DNA of 32,643 nt from Clostridium sp. (GCA_029257045.1 JARIDB010000186.1:1-32643), one strand, 5' to 3'; shown: positions 1 through 8,854, counted from the stretch's first letter. Notes: generated from the letters alone by a model not told the origin. Numbers and translations are program-made.

Positions 1-600
1 TATGATATTTGGTTACCTCCATATGAAACTTTACCTGAAGGTTTAGTGTTTTTAAACCCAAACCCTTATAATACCTTAGTTGTACCTTCAACAGCCGTAA
101 ATATTGTTACTGTTGCTTATCTTGGAAATAATAATTCTATAATGGCTTCCTCTGGCAAAGGATTCAATATAAATAATCTAATCAATCCTGATATTGCAAC
201 TATAGGTATTAATATTTTAGCTACCTATGAAAATAATGAAGTAACTACTCTTTCAGGTAGTTCTGCAGCTTCTGCTATAATTGCTGGAGCATGTGCTTTA
301 CTTTTAGAATGGGGAATTATTAAAAAAAACGATTTAAGTATATACACTCAAACAATAAGAAGTTATTTAATTTATGGAGCTACTAGAAACTCTATATATT
401 CTTTTCCTAATAGAGATATTGGTTATGGTGAATTTAACTTACTTGGAGTATTTAATGTAATTGCAGGTATCCTTAGTAACTATAATAGATTATCTACTTT
501 AGATAAAAAGCATATTTTGCCTAATGATAAGTATAAAGAATATAAGGTTAATAACCTTTTTATTAGAATTCCCAAAAATATGGAGGATATAAATGAATAG
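1..600 (+). CDS. Csp-like subtilisin family serine protease, C-terminal part (5' end outside window)
   Basis: The reading frame is open from base 1, so this is the last 199 residues of a larger protein. A GTG at 46 is internal, not a start. The visible part is the C-terminal end of a peptidase S8 catalytic domain: the serine-loop motif SGSSAASA is followed by a helix (IIAGACALLLEWGI) that closely matches the next gene, and a GYG-containing tail helix follows. The nucleophile Ser is kept, although the usual GTS is GSS. The closest functional model is the clostridial Csp proteases, which process the spore cortex hydrolase SleC during germination; that role is inferred. The stop overlaps the next start by 8 bp, so the two genes are probably translationally coupled. 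The Asp and His catalytic residues lie outside the window, so activity cannot be judged. Confidence 0.8.
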   Translation, partial: YDIWLPPYETLPEGLVFLNPNPYNTLVVPSTAVNIVTVAYLGNNNSIMASSGKGFNINNLINPDIATIGINILATYENNEVTTLSGSSAASAIIAGACALLLEWGIIKKNDLSIYTQTIRSYLIYGATRNSIYSFPNRDIGYGEFNLLGVFNVIAGILSNYNRLSTLDKKHILPNDKYKEYKVNNLFIRIPKNMEDINE

Positions 601-2332
601 AATAGATGATATAAATAAAAACATTTTTAATAATAATTCTTATTTTCACTATATTGTTGAATATACTGGCAACCCTAAAAAGGAAATAACAAAGTATCCA
701 GATTTTAGATTAACTATAATAAACTCAAGATATGCTATATTATCATTACCTATGGCTGTGTCTTATTACTACCCTAATTTATCTTTTGAAACTATTATAT
801 ATATTCAACCTTATGATGTATATAGCCTTCAAGATATTTCCCCCCTTGAAGCTTCACAAGCTAACTTTCTTCAATTAGATCTGCCTTTAAATCTTAAAGG
901 TAATGGAGTTTTAATTGCAGTTATTGATACAGGAATTGATTATCTTTCTGAAGAGTTTATGGATTCTGATGGTAATACTAGAATAGATTATATATGGGAT
1001 CAAAGTTCTGAAACTATAATAAACCAAAATTCTATTTTACAATGCCCCTTTGGTGCTATTTATACTAGTGAGGATATACAAAAAGCTATAAACTTATCAA
1101 AAAAAGGTGGAGACCCTTATTCAATAGTTCCAGTAAAAGATACTATAGGTCATGGCACAAAAATGTCTTGCCTAATAGGTGGATCAGGTAAAAACCCAGA
1201 ATATAGAGGAGTAGTTCCCAACTGTAGGTTTATGGTAGTAAAGCTTGCAGAAGAAAAAAAACTTTTTGATTTATATAAGGTTCCATATACCCCTGTTTTC
1301 AATGCTTCTATGATATTTACCGCCCTTGAATTTGTATATATATATGTTCTTAATTTTTTTATACCTGTTGTTATTTACTTACCTCTTGGTACAACTTTAG
1401 GTAGTCATGATGGTAATAATACTTTGGATAAATATATTGATAATATATGTTTTACAAGTGGGATTGCTATAGTTACTGGAACTGGCAATGAAAAAGGTAA
1501 TGGCTTACACGCTTCTGGTACACTTACTCAAGAAGACCCTATTCAATCTATAGATATAGATGTATCTCCTGAACAAAAAAATCTATTCGTTGATATATGG
1601 GTAATCCTTCCTGACATATATTCTATAGATATAATATCTCCTTCTGGAGAAAATACAGGTATTATTAATTACGTTATTAATAATTTTAGCTTTTATACTT
1701 TTACTTTTGAAGAAACTGAAGTAAGTATCTTTTATTCTGTACCAGAGCAAAGTTCTGGAATGGAGCGTATAAGACTTCAATTTATTAATTTACAACCTGG
1801 TATATGGAAAATTAGAATAATTGGAAACTTAGTAGTAAGTGGTATTTTCAATGCTTACCTTCCACAACTTGGGCTTACTGTTGGAGGGACACAGTTTAGT
1901 CCTTCTGATCCCTATAACACAATTACAAATCCTGGTAACTCTCGTTTTATTATAACAGCTGCTGCCTATAATCAAAATAATAATAATATAACCAGTTTTT
2001 CTGGTATGTCATCAAATGCATCAGCACTATTTTCAAGGTATTTAGAAACTATAGATGTTGCTGCAGGTGGGGTTAATGCAATCACTATTGCCCCTAATAA
2101 TGAAAGAGCCATAGTTAGTGGTACTAGCGTCTCTGCTGCTATAGTTGCAGGAGCTTGTGCTATGCTTTTTGAGTGGGGTATTATTGAAGGAAATGACCCT
2201 AACATGTTTTCTCAAACTATAAAAACCTATTTATCAAGGGGTGTAACAGAAAGACCTGGAGATATTTACCCAAATCCTCAGTGGGGATATGGAATCTTAA
2301 GTATTTTTAATATATTTAGGAATATTACCTAG
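593..2332 (+). CDS. Csp-like subtilisin family serine protease with jelly-roll insert
   Basis: This 579-residue S8 protease has its full catalytic set: Asp112 in VIDTGID, His187 in GHGT, oxyanion Asn299 in GTGN, and Ser512 in GTSVSAA. Residues 1 to about 90 look like the N-terminal prodomain. Residues about 315-430, between the Asn and the Ser, form a beta-rich insert ending near QPGIWKIRI; this is the jelly-roll domain known from clostridial CspB. There is no signal peptide, as expected for Csp proteins, which are packed into the spore. The start ATG follows GGAGG at a 6-base spacing and overlaps the previous stop. Known Csp proteases activate SleC, but no sleC follows here: the next gene is convergent yebC. 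The family is certain; the role in germination is inferred, and another clostridial S8 paralogue is possible. Confidence 0.88.
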   Translation: MNRIDDINKNIFNNNSYFHYIVEYTGNPKKEITKYPDFRLTIINSRYAILSLPMAVSYYYPNLSFETIIYIQPYDVYSLQDISPLEASQANFLQLDLPLNLKGNGVLIAVIDTGIDYLSEEFMDSDGNTRIDYIWDQSSETIINQNSILQCPFGAIYTSEDIQKAINLSKKGGDPYSIVPVKDTIGHGTKMSCLIGGSGKNPEYRGVVPNCRFMVVKLAEEKKLFDLYKVPYTPVFNASMIFTALEFVYIYVLNFFIPVVIYLPLGTTLGSHDGNNTLDKYIDNICFTSGIAIVTGTGNEKGNGLHASGTLTQEDPIQSIDIDVSPEQKNLFVDIWVILPDIYSIDIISPSGENTGIINYVINNFSFYTFTFEETEVSIFYSVPEQSSGMERIRLQFINLQPGIWKIRIIGNLVVSGIFNAYLPQLGLTVGGTQFSPSDPYNTITNPGNSRFIITAAAYNQNNNNITSFSGMSSNASALFSRYLETIDVAAGGVNAITIAPNNERAIVSGTSVSAAIVAGACAMLFEWGIIEGNDPNMFSQTIKTYLSRGVTERPGDIYPNPQWGYGILSIFNIFRNIT

Positions 2333-2411
2333 AGATAAATAATATAGATATTACTAAAATATATAATCTTTAAGCACTTATTTCTGTTTTATAATTTTTT
2401 ATAAAATAAAA

Positions 2412-2451
2412 AATAAACTGTTCCGCAATTAAAGTTGCGTAGCAGTTTATT
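2412..2451. terminator. Bidirectional intrinsic terminator between the csp-like gene and yebC
   Basis: A 9-bp outer stem (AATAAACTG with CAGTTTATT) and a 5-bp inner stem (CGCAA with TTGCG) form one hairpin. Read on the minus strand it is followed by a T-rich run, so it fits yebC best, but it lies between two convergent genes and can serve both. Confidence 0.75.
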
Positions 2452-2482
2452 GTTAATTTATATTTAAATAATTTTTACTATT

Positions 2483-3220
2483 TTATTCGTCCCAGCCTTC
2501 TGGGAATTCTGCATTGTGATAAACTTCTTGAACATCATCATCATCTTCAAGTAAATCAAGCATCTTTTGAAACTTTTTAGCATCATCTTCATCAATTGAA
2601 GTATATAAATCTGGTATCATTTTAACTGATGCTTCTAAGAATTCTAATCCTTCAGCTTCTAATGCTTCTCTTACTGTACTAAAGTCTTCTGGTGTAGTTG
2701 TTACTATAAATACTTCTTCTTCGGACGCAAAGTCTTCTGCTCCTGAATCTAAAGCTAGCATCATTAACTCATCTTCATCTTGCTCTTCTCTTTCAATAAC
2801 GATTTCGCCCTTTTCCTGGAACATAAAGCCTACACAACCTGATGCACCCATATTTCCTCCGCCTTTAGTGAAAGCGCTTCTCACATTACCTGCTGATCTG
2901 TTTTTATTATCTGTTAATGTTTCTACTATAACTGCAACTCCTGATGGACCATATCCTTCATAAACTATTGTTTCATAGTTTATTGATGCTAATTCACCTG
3001 AAGCTTTTTTTATTGATCTTGTAATAGTATCTCCTGGCATGTTTGCAGCCTTAGCTTTTGCTATTACATCTCTCAATCTAGGGTTTATGTCGGGCAAAGG
3101 ACCACCATTTTTAACTGCTATAATTATTTCTTTACCTAACTTTGTAAAGACTTTTCCTCTTTTAGCATCTGCTTTACCTTTTTTATTTTGAATGTTATGC
3201 CATTTTGAATGTCCTGACAT
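2483..3220 (-). CDS. yebC: YebC/PmpR family protein (translation-associated or transcriptional regulator)
   Basis: This is a 245-residue protein of normal family length. The N-terminus [14 protein letters not shown] is the family signature, followed by the conserved [10 protein letters not shown] segment and the central YEGYGPSG motif. The family was long annotated as a DNA-binding transcriptional regulator; more recent work links members to relief of ribosome stalling on proline-rich stretches. The sequence cannot separate these roles. The start ATG has a good GGGAGG site. The gene has its own promoter (see 3266-3294) and lies downstream of mocR-yigZ on the same strand. The C-terminal third is very acidic (EDDDDVQEV), which is usual for the family. 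Confidence 0.95.
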   Translation of the reverse strand: MSGHSKWHNIQNKKGKADAKRGKVFTKLGKEIIIAVKNGGPLPDINPRLRDVIAKAKAANMPGDTITRSIKKASGELASINYETIVYEGYGPSGVAVIVETLTDNKNRSAGNVRSAFTKGGGNMGASGCVGFMFQEKGEIVIEREEQDEDELMMLALDSGAEDFASEEEVFIVTTTPEDFSTVREALEAEGLEFLEASVKMIPDLYTSIDEDDAKKFQKMLDLLEDDDDVQEVYHNAEFPEGWDE

Positions 3221-3265
3221 TTTTTATTCCTCCCAACAATTCTATAATTTTTATAAATTGTCTTA

Positions 3266-3294
3266 ATTATACCACATAAGATTTTTTATGACAA
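3266..3294 (-). promoter_or_regulatory. Sigma-A promoter of yebC
   Basis: On the minus strand, TTGTCA is separated by 17 bases from a perfect TATAAT, 46 bases upstream of the yebC start. An inverted repeat (AAATTGTC at 3255-3262 with GACAATTT at 3290-3297) flanks the promoter and could be an operator. In such AT-rich DNA that may be chance. Confidence 0.7.
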
Positions 3295-3309
3295 TTTTTA
3301 TAAGTTAAT

Positions 3310-3957
3310 CTAAATACTTTTATAAAGCCTGTTTTCTTCCTTAAAGTAAATACCCTCTTCTATTCTTTTCATAACTATGTTACCGTTAGATATTTTAGTC
3401 ATTTCTTTTTCAATTTCTTCAACTTCACTAATTTCTACTAATATATTAACCATAACTTTTTCTGTATATTCAGTATTATCAATATGCCAATTGTTTTTCA
3501 TACAAGTATACTGAAGTTTTCCTAATAAATCATAATCTAAGTTAATTATTAAATTTAATCCTTTTACCTTTTCTACTATTCCTCCAGATTTTAAAGCTAT
3601 TGAAGCCCCCTTTGTATAAGCTCTATTTAGTCCTCCAGCTCCAAGTAGTATTCCACCATAATACCTTGTAACTACTATAGCACAGTCTGTTATATTCTCT
3701 TTTTTCAATACTTCTAATATAGGAATTCCAGCAGTTCCTTGAGGTTCTCCATCATCACTATATCTTTGTATATTCATTTTTTCACCGACAACATAAGCCC
3801 AGCAATTATGGGTAGCTTGCTTATTAATTCCTTTTATTTCTTGAACAAAAGACTTTGCTTCTTCTTCGCTTTCACATCTTTTAGCATAACCAATAAATTC
3901 AGACTTTTTCTCAATAAATTTATCTTGTCCGAAATCTCTTATGGTAATATAACTCAT
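3310..3957 (-). CDS. yigZ: YigZ/IMPACT family protein
   Basis: This 215-residue protein is a typical bacterial IMPACT/UPF0029 member. The N-terminal domain holds KKSEFIGYA, the THNCWAY strand, YSDDGEPQGTAG and TRYYGGILLGAGGL, which are the family hallmarks. A small ferredoxin-like C-terminal domain follows (about residues 140-205). The biochemical role is not settled; eukaryotic IMPACT regulates Gcn2, and the bacterial fold suggests nucleic-acid or ribosome binding. The start ATG directly abuts the TAA of the upstream mocR-type gene, with its AGGAG site inside that gene, so translation is probably coupled. Family assignment is secure; function is not inferred further. Confidence 0.93.
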   Translation of the reverse strand: MSYITIRDFGQDKFIEKKSEFIGYAKRCESEEEAKSFVQEIKGINKQATHNCWAYVVGEKMNIQRYSDDGEPQGTAGIPILEVLKKENITDCAIVVTRYYGGILLGAGGLNRAYTKGASIALKSGGIVEKVKGLNLIINLDYDLLGKLQYTCMKNNWHIDNTEYTEKVMVNILVEISEVEEIEKEMTKISNGNIVMKRIEEGIYFKEENRLYKSI

Positions 3958-5358
3958 TTAAAGATTCTCCTTTATTATTTCTATTCCTTTTATTATTTTA
4001 TCTTTATTAACTTGGGAAATTCCAATTCTAAAAAAATCATTTCCTTCTTTGGAGTTATTAAAAAATATAACTCCCGGAGTTATATAAACCCCATTTTCTT
4101 TTAATTTATAAAATAATTCTATGGACGTAATACTCTTACTTTCTATTTTAAGATTAAAGTTTATTCCTCCTTTTGGATCTAAATAAGAAACTTTATCTTT
4201 TAATTTTTCATCAATTAAGCCTTTAATTATATTATATTTTTCTTTATATTCTATAAATTGCTTATCTATATTACTTTTCCAAAATCCCTTTTTAATATAA
4301 AGTTCTAACGCTCTTTGCATAAGGCTAGAAGTTGCAATATCAGTATTTTTTTTAGCAACTTTCATATTTTCAGATAAATTATTAGGAATTGCCATATATC
4401 CAAGTCTTATACCTGACAAAAATACTTTTGAAAAACTTTTTATATATATAACTCTATTATTTTCATCTAATTTTTTAAAAGGTTCATGTTTCATATTTTC
4501 ATCATATATAAATTCTGATAAATAATCATCTTCTATTATATAAAAATCATATTTTTCCGCTAATTCTAATATCTTAACTTTTTTTTCATAACTATAAGTA
4601 ATTCCTGTAGGGTTATGAAAATAACTCATTGTATAAAATAACTTCACTTTATTCTTTTTCAATATTTCTTCAAAAACCTTTAAATTAATACCATCTTCTT
4701 CAATTTCAACTTTAAATATATTGGCTTTTCTCCAATTAAAAACTGAAATAGCTCCATTATAAGTTGGTTTTTCTACTATAACATTATCATTAATATTTAA
4801 TATAGCTTTTGAAGCAATATCTATACCTTGTTGAGCTCCAGATACAATCAAAATATTCTTTAATTGCAATTTATTATTCCAAAAATATTGATTTATAGTT
4901 TTTCTAAGTTCTTTATACCCTAACGATTCTTCCATAATTAAAGCCTTTTCCTCATCTCTATCTAAGACTTCATTAATCAAAACCTTAAATTCCTTTATTG
5001 GAAAATAACTTTCGTTACTTGTTTCTCCAGTAAAATCTATTATGCTTTCCAAGTTTTCTTTTGTTATATCTTTTATTATTTTTGAATATTCTCTATTAAA
5101 AGTTGAAATTATTTCTCTTCTTTTAACAAAAGTACCTGAACCAACCTTCTGATAAGCATAACCTTCACTTTCCAATCTTTTATAACTATTAACTATAGTT
5201 ATTTTATTTACTTTAAGCTTTTCTGAAAGTTCCCTTATTGTTGGTAGTTTTTCTCCATTTAAAAAATTTTTTTCATCAATACACTTTTTTATATAATTTG
5301 AAATCTGAATGTACTTAGGAATATCTTCAATAAATTTTATATTAACAATATCTTTCAT
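3958..5358 (-). CDS. MocR/GabR-type GntR regulator fused to a PLP-dependent aminotransferase domain
   Basis: This 466-residue fusion has an N-terminal winged helix of the GntR type (residues about 12-80; LPTIRELSEKLKVNKITI and GSGTFV). A linker leads to a fold-type I aminotransferase domain. PLP-site residues are visible: HNPTG (Asn249), the EDDY motif with Asp277 and Tyr279, and the Schiff-base Lys311 in KSFSK. These align well with GabR (Asp279, Tyr281, Lys312). Such proteins sense PLP or PLP-amino acid adducts and usually regulate a divergent neighbour such as pdxST. No divergent neighbour and no pdx gene is present here, so the target is unknown. The gene abuts yigZ downstream, and a nucleotidyltransferase gene lies 52 bases upstream on the same strand. 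Confidence 0.92.
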   Translation of the reverse strand: MKDIVNIKFIEDIPKYIQISNYIKKCIDEKNFLNGEKLPTIRELSEKLKVNKITIVNSYKRLESEGYAYQKVGSGTFVKRREIISTFNREYSKIIKDITKENLESIIDFTGETSNESYFPIKEFKVLINEVLDRDEEKALIMEESLGYKELRKTINQYFWNNKLQLKNILIVSGAQQGIDIASKAILNINDNVIVEKPTYNGAISVFNWRKANIFKVEIEEDGINLKVFEEILKKNKVKLFYTMSYFHNPTGITYSYEKKVKILELAEKYDFYIIEDDYLSEFIYDENMKHEPFKKLDENNRVIYIKSFSKVFLSGIRLGYMAIPNNLSENMKVAKKNTDIATSSLMQRALELYIKKGFWKSNIDKQFIEYKEKYNIIKGLIDEKLKDKVSYLDPKGGINFNLKIESKSITSIELFYKLKENGVYITPGVIFFNNSKEGNDFFRIGISQVNKDKIIKGIEIIKENL

Positions 5359-5390
5359 TTTGTTCCCTTTCTATTTTTTAAATTTCAGAC

Positions 5391-5419
5391 TATATATAAA
5401 TTCATATATATTAATTCAA
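5391..5419 (-). promoter_or_regulatory. Possible promoter of the mocR-type gene
   Basis: TTGAAT, 17 bases, then TATATA on the minus strand, overlapping the stop codon of the upstream nucleotidyltransferase gene. The spacing is right, but the region is almost all A and T, so a chance match is quite possible. Confidence 0.35.
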
Positions 5420-6310
5420 AAAATATACATTTTCTTCACATAAAATTTCCTTTTCATTATTTAATAAAAGCCCTCTTTTTTCTTTTTTTATAACGCCTTT
5501 ATAATAAAGTCTTTTTAATATATCTTCCATTTTCATATTAAAAATATTAAAAGGTTTCATGCTTTTTAAATCATAGGCACTTAATTTTTTATTTTCTTTA
5601 TTTAGAATATTTATTAACTCTGAAGTTGAATTTTCTAAATTATCATCAATAAATTTATCCATAATCTTAATTATGTCATTTATATAAACATCTTTTTCTT
5701 TTTCATATATTAATTCTGTAATATTATTATTTAAATTATCATTTAAATTGCAAGCCATACTTAAAGAATCTTTACTTACTCTATAGCCATTTAGATTTAA
5801 ATATAATTTAGAAAAGCTATTTAAAGCTTTAAATATAACTTCATACGCCGTTAATATTCCTCCTGTACTTAAATATTTTTTGCAAACACCAATTTCTTTT
5901 AATAACTCTCCAAGATAAATCAAATTATTTAACTTTCTTTCATCTTTTACTAAATATATATTTCTCTGATAAATTTCTGAGACTTCATTATCTATAGAGT
6001 AAATTAGTTTAGAAGATGTTAATGTATTTCTAAGTTCTCCTTCTCTTTCTAATTCTAATAAAGATTTATTGAAAGATTCCTTACTCAAAAACTTAATATG
6101 TATTGGTATTTCAAAAACCTCCATATAAACATCTCTTAATTTTTTAAAGTCATTTTTATATATAACAAATAAATCTATATCTGATTCTTCCCAAATGTCT
6201 CCACTTACCATACTTCCAAAGACAAATATAGCTAAAGTATTTTCATTCTTAATCAATTTTTCTGTTATTTCTTTGTAGGCATTTTGGTAATCTATAACTT
6301 GTTTTCCCAT
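5411..6310 (-). CDS. Nucleotidyltransferase-domain protein (MNT-like) with helical C-terminal half
   Basis: The N-terminal domain of this 299-residue protein has the polymerase-beta-like signature: GSMVSGD (from Gly32) followed by SDIDL, giving the metal-binding Asp44 and Asp46. The rest (about 110-240) is mostly helical and resembles the HEPN-like substrate domains that accompany such enzymes. The last 50 residues look like a small winged helix (KRLYYKGVIKKEKRGLLL). Members transfer nucleotides to antibiotics, proteins or tRNA; the substrate here cannot be told from sequence. A separate small HEPN toxin gene is not adjacent, so a two-gene MNT/HEPN toxin-antitoxin pair is not supported. The start ATG has a GGAGG site. 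It may be co-transcribed with the mocR-type gene. Confidence 0.78.
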   Translation of the reverse strand: MGKQVIDYQNAYKEITEKLIKNENTLAIFVFGSMVSGDIWEESDIDLFVIYKNDFKKLRDVYMEVFEIPIHIKFLSKESFNKSLLELEREGELRNTLTSSKLIYSIDNEVSEIYQRNIYLVKDERKLNNLIYLGELLKEIGVCKKYLSTGGILTAYEVIFKALNSFSKLYLNLNGYRVSKDSLSMACNLNDNLNNNITELIYEKEKDVYINDIIKIMDKFIDDNLENSTSELINILNKENKKLSAYDLKSMKPFNIFNMKMEDILKRLYYKGVIKKEKRGLLLNNEKEILCEENVYFLN

Positions 6311-6438
6311 AAAGGTTGCCTCCTTATTATTTATGTTTTACTTTTCTTCTTTAGGAAAGTATAATACCTCATTTTGTAGATAAGTTATTATATCTTCTTC
6401 CATAAGTTTTTTTATATATCCTTTTTATTATATAAAAA

Positions 6439-6470
6439 AACTGCAATAAAGTCTAATCTTCATCACAGTT
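6439..6470 (-). terminator. Intrinsic terminator at the end of the 186-residue hypothetical gene
   Basis: On the minus strand AACTGTGATGAAG pairs with CTTTATTGCAGTT (13 bp including G-U pairs) around a 6-base loop, followed by seven Ts. The stem overlaps the stop codon of the gene at 6453-7013. Confidence 0.75.
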
Positions 6471-7013
6471 TATATCCCCTTCTTTACTATCAAAATCTTT
6501 ATATTCATTATTATCCATACTATAATTCACAGGATTTCCACCACAACGTTCTAAATCATTTTCTACTATAGATCGATAAATACAGTTTCTCTCTTTAAGT
6601 ATATCAAGTACGCAATAAGCTTCCTTTATAATATCATAAGTTAAATCAACAGATAATTTTATTTGTTTTTTTCTAACAAAAGCATTAGATTGAAAGTTTT
6701 GAGCTGCAATTGACATCCCTTGAGCTGCTATAGACAAAAAATAAATTTCATCTAAAAGGGGTTTTACTTTTCTATCATAAAATACTTTTTCCTCTTCCCC
6801 GCCAACTAAAAGAGACGCAAAGTTTGTTTGTATATTATTTAAAGCTAATGTTAATGCCGTAGTTTTTGTAATTCCATTGGTAAAATCATTATTAACATCT
6901 TCCTGCTTATCAGTTGACGTAGAATTATTATCATCTGTTGGACTTACTGTATATTCTATTTCATCAGCAACTTCTTTTTCTATTTTATCTACTGCAACCT
7001 CTTCCAAAAACAT
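6453..7013 (-). CDS. Hypothetical acidic protein, function unknown
   Basis: I do not recognise this 186-residue protein. Residues 1-45 are acidic and low in complexity (many Asp, Asn, Ser, Thr). Residues about 48-155 are predicted helical, with an alanine-rich repeat-like stretch (FLSIAAQGMSIAAQNFQ). The tail is very acidic with scattered cysteines (ERCGG, INCDED). There is no signal peptide or membrane segment. It lies 44 bases downstream of hflX and ends in its own terminator, so it may ride on the hflX transcript. The annotated ATG sits only one base past AGGTGA; a TTG two codons later would have better spacing, so the start is uncertain by a few residues. A small spore or coat-associated protein is conceivable but unsupported. 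Confidence 0.7.
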   Translation of the reverse strand: MFLEEVAVDKIEKEVADEIEYTVSPTDDNNSTSTDKQEDVNNDFTNGITKTTALTLALNNIQTNFASLLVGGEEEKVFYDRKVKPLLDEIYFLSIAAQGMSIAAQNFQSNAFVRKKQIKLSVDLTYDIIKEAYCVLDILKERNCIYRSIVENDLERCGGNPVNYSMDNNEYKDFDSKEGDINCDED

Positions 7014-7057
7014 TTCACCTAATCAACTCCGTAGCATTGTTATTATACAGTATATTC

Positions 7058-8854
7058 CTAGGCTAATTCCTTTATTATAAATTCTTTTGATTTATTGTAA
7101 CCTTCTTCATCTGTTTCAACTATCATAAAGGTTCCTTCATTTCTATAATCTTCTTCTATAACTCTACCATTTCTATGAAGGAAAGAAACCATATCACTTC
7201 TATCATAAGAAATTAGGTATTCACTTTTCTTCATTTTATAAGGTAATTTCTCTTCTATTAAGTCTAGAAGCTCTATAAGTCCAGTTCCATCTTTTGCTGA
7301 AATTTCTATAGTTTTGTAATCCTTAAATTTTTCTTTAATCAAGCCTATATTTTCTTCTATAGCCTTATCTATTTTATTTAACACCAAAATAGTTTCTTTA
7401 TCATTGGCTCCAAGTTCTTCTAATACTTCTTCTACAGCTTGGATTTGATCCATAACATTTTCAGCTGAAGTATCAACTATATGGCATAAAAGATCTGAAT
7501 AAATTACTTCTTCTAAAGTTGATTTAAAAGCCTCTACTAAATCATGTGGTAGTTTTCTTACAAACCCAACAGTATCTGTTATTGTAACTATCCCTTTATT
7601 TTTAAGTAGTATTGATCTTGTAGTAATATCTAATGTTGCAAATAACATATCTGCTTCAAATACTTTTTCTTTTCCTTGAGTTTCTTTTTTAGCTGCTATC
7701 TCGCAAATTTTATTTCTTAATGTAGATTTACCGGCATTTGTATATCCAACTAAAGAAACTTTAGGAATACTTTCTTTATTTCTCTTTTCTCTTTGAACTT
7801 CCCTGGTTTTCTTTATTTTCTTAAGTTCATCATTTAAATCATATACAGTTTCTCTTATATTTCTTCTATCTGTTTCTAGTTTCTTTTCTCCAGGACCTTT
7901 AGTTCCTATACCACCACCAGTTCTTGATAACATTGTTCCAAGCCCTTGAAGTCTACTCATTCTATATTTTAATTGAGCTAATTCTACTTGAATTTTAGAT
8001 TCTTTACTTTTAGCTCTTCTTGCAAATATTTCAAGTATTAATGTAGTTCTATCTATTACTTTTGCTCCAATTGCCGCTTCTAAATTTCTAACTTGTGAAC
8101 CTGTAAGTTCATCATCGAAAATAACAAGGTTTGCATGAAGACTTTGCCTTAAACTTGCAATTTCAAGAACCTTTCCTCTTCCTATAAAATAAGCAACATC
8201 TATTTTATTTCTGCTTTGATAAACTAAATCTAATACTGGAATATCACAAGCTTTTGTAAGTTCTTTAAGTTCTTCTAAACTTTCTTTAGTATCTGAACCT
8301 ACTAAAATAGCTTTTTCACCTATATCTTCACTTATATCTTGTTCTCTTATTACGCTTTCTATATATCTAATCTTATTTAATATGTTTATTGATAACATTT
8401 CTTCTACAGATAGGTTTAATTTTTCTTCATAATCTAAAGAATCATCTGTTATTGTTAACATTCCTATAGAACAATCTGTTATTTTATTGTCATAAACACC
8501 TACTGCGATAATAGCATCTAATTTTAGTTTTAATAGAGCTGATAAATCAAGGGCAGATAAATTTGAATATCCATTTGGATGAGTATGAATCACTCTAACT
8601 CCTGACAATCTTTTTTCTCTAATATCTATCATTGAAATTTCTACAGATGTAGAATCTCCAATTGCAACTGAAATAACTTTTCCCTTTCTATCTACTGCAA
8701 CACTTACTTCCCTATCAATAATAGCTGTTACTTTTGAAATAACTTCTATTATATCTCTACTACAAGCTTCATCTTTTTGAACCTTTATCTTATATAGATT
8801 TTCTAATTCGTCAAGATAGGTTTTTTTAACCCCTTCTATATTTCCGTTTATCAT
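7058..8854 (-). CDS. hflX: GTPase HflX with N-terminal JAB/JAMM-like domain
   Basis: This is a ribosome-associated GTPase that in other bacteria splits or rescues stalled 70S ribosomes. At 598 residues it is much longer than the roughly 420-residue E. coli protein. From residue about 180 onward it is a standard HflX: the N-terminal HflX domain (VYQSRNKIDVAYFIGRGK), the glycine-rich RTGGGIGTKGPGE linker, the P-loop GYTNAGKST (370-378), DTVG (427-430) and NKID (493-496). The extra residues 1-150 contain His90-Thr-His92, then seven residues, then Ser100 and Asp103, which is the JAMM metalloprotease spacing also seen in RadC; Glu49 is a candidate for the catalytic Glu. It has a good ribosome site and an upstream promoter. 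HflX is certain; the JAMM reading is an inference from the motif. Confidence 0.95.
   Translation of the reverse strand: MINGNIEGVKKTYLDELENLYKIKVQKDEACSRDIIEVISKVTAIIDREVSVAVDRKGKVISVAIGDSTSVEISMIDIREKRLSGVRVIHTHPNGYSNLSALDLSALLKLKLDAIIAVGVYDNKITDCSIGMLTITDDSLDYEEKLNLSVEEMLSINILNKIRYIESVIREQDISEDIGEKAILVGSDTKESLEELKELTKACDIPVLDLVYQSRNKIDVAYFIGRGKVLEIASLRQSLHANLVIFDDELTGSQVRNLEAAIGAKVIDRTTLILEIFARRAKSKESKIQVELAQLKYRMSRLQGLGTMLSRTGGGIGTKGPGEKKLETDRRNIRETVYDLNDELKKIKKTREVQREKRNKESIPKVSLVGYTNAGKSTLRNKICEIAAKKETQGKEKVFEADMLFATLDITTRSILLKNKGIVTITDTVGFVRKLPHDLVEAFKSTLEEVIYSDLLCHIVDTSAENVMDQIQAVEEVLEELGANDKETILVLNKIDKAIEENIGLIKEKFKDYKTIEISAKDGTGLIELLDLIEEKLPYKMKKSEYLISYDRSDMVSFLHRNGRVIEEDYRNEGTFMIVETDEEGYNKSKEFIIKELA

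Noticed and set aside
5411-6310. MNT/HEPN toxin-antitoxin pair
   Set aside because: There is a single long protein with nucleotidyltransferase and helical parts. No separate small HEPN gene with the RxxxxH motif is adjacent.
6338-6403. 21-residue open frame on the minus strand (MEEDIITYLQNEV...)
   Set aside because: It has no ribosome binding site at usable distance and no similarity I recognise. It is too short to separate from chance.
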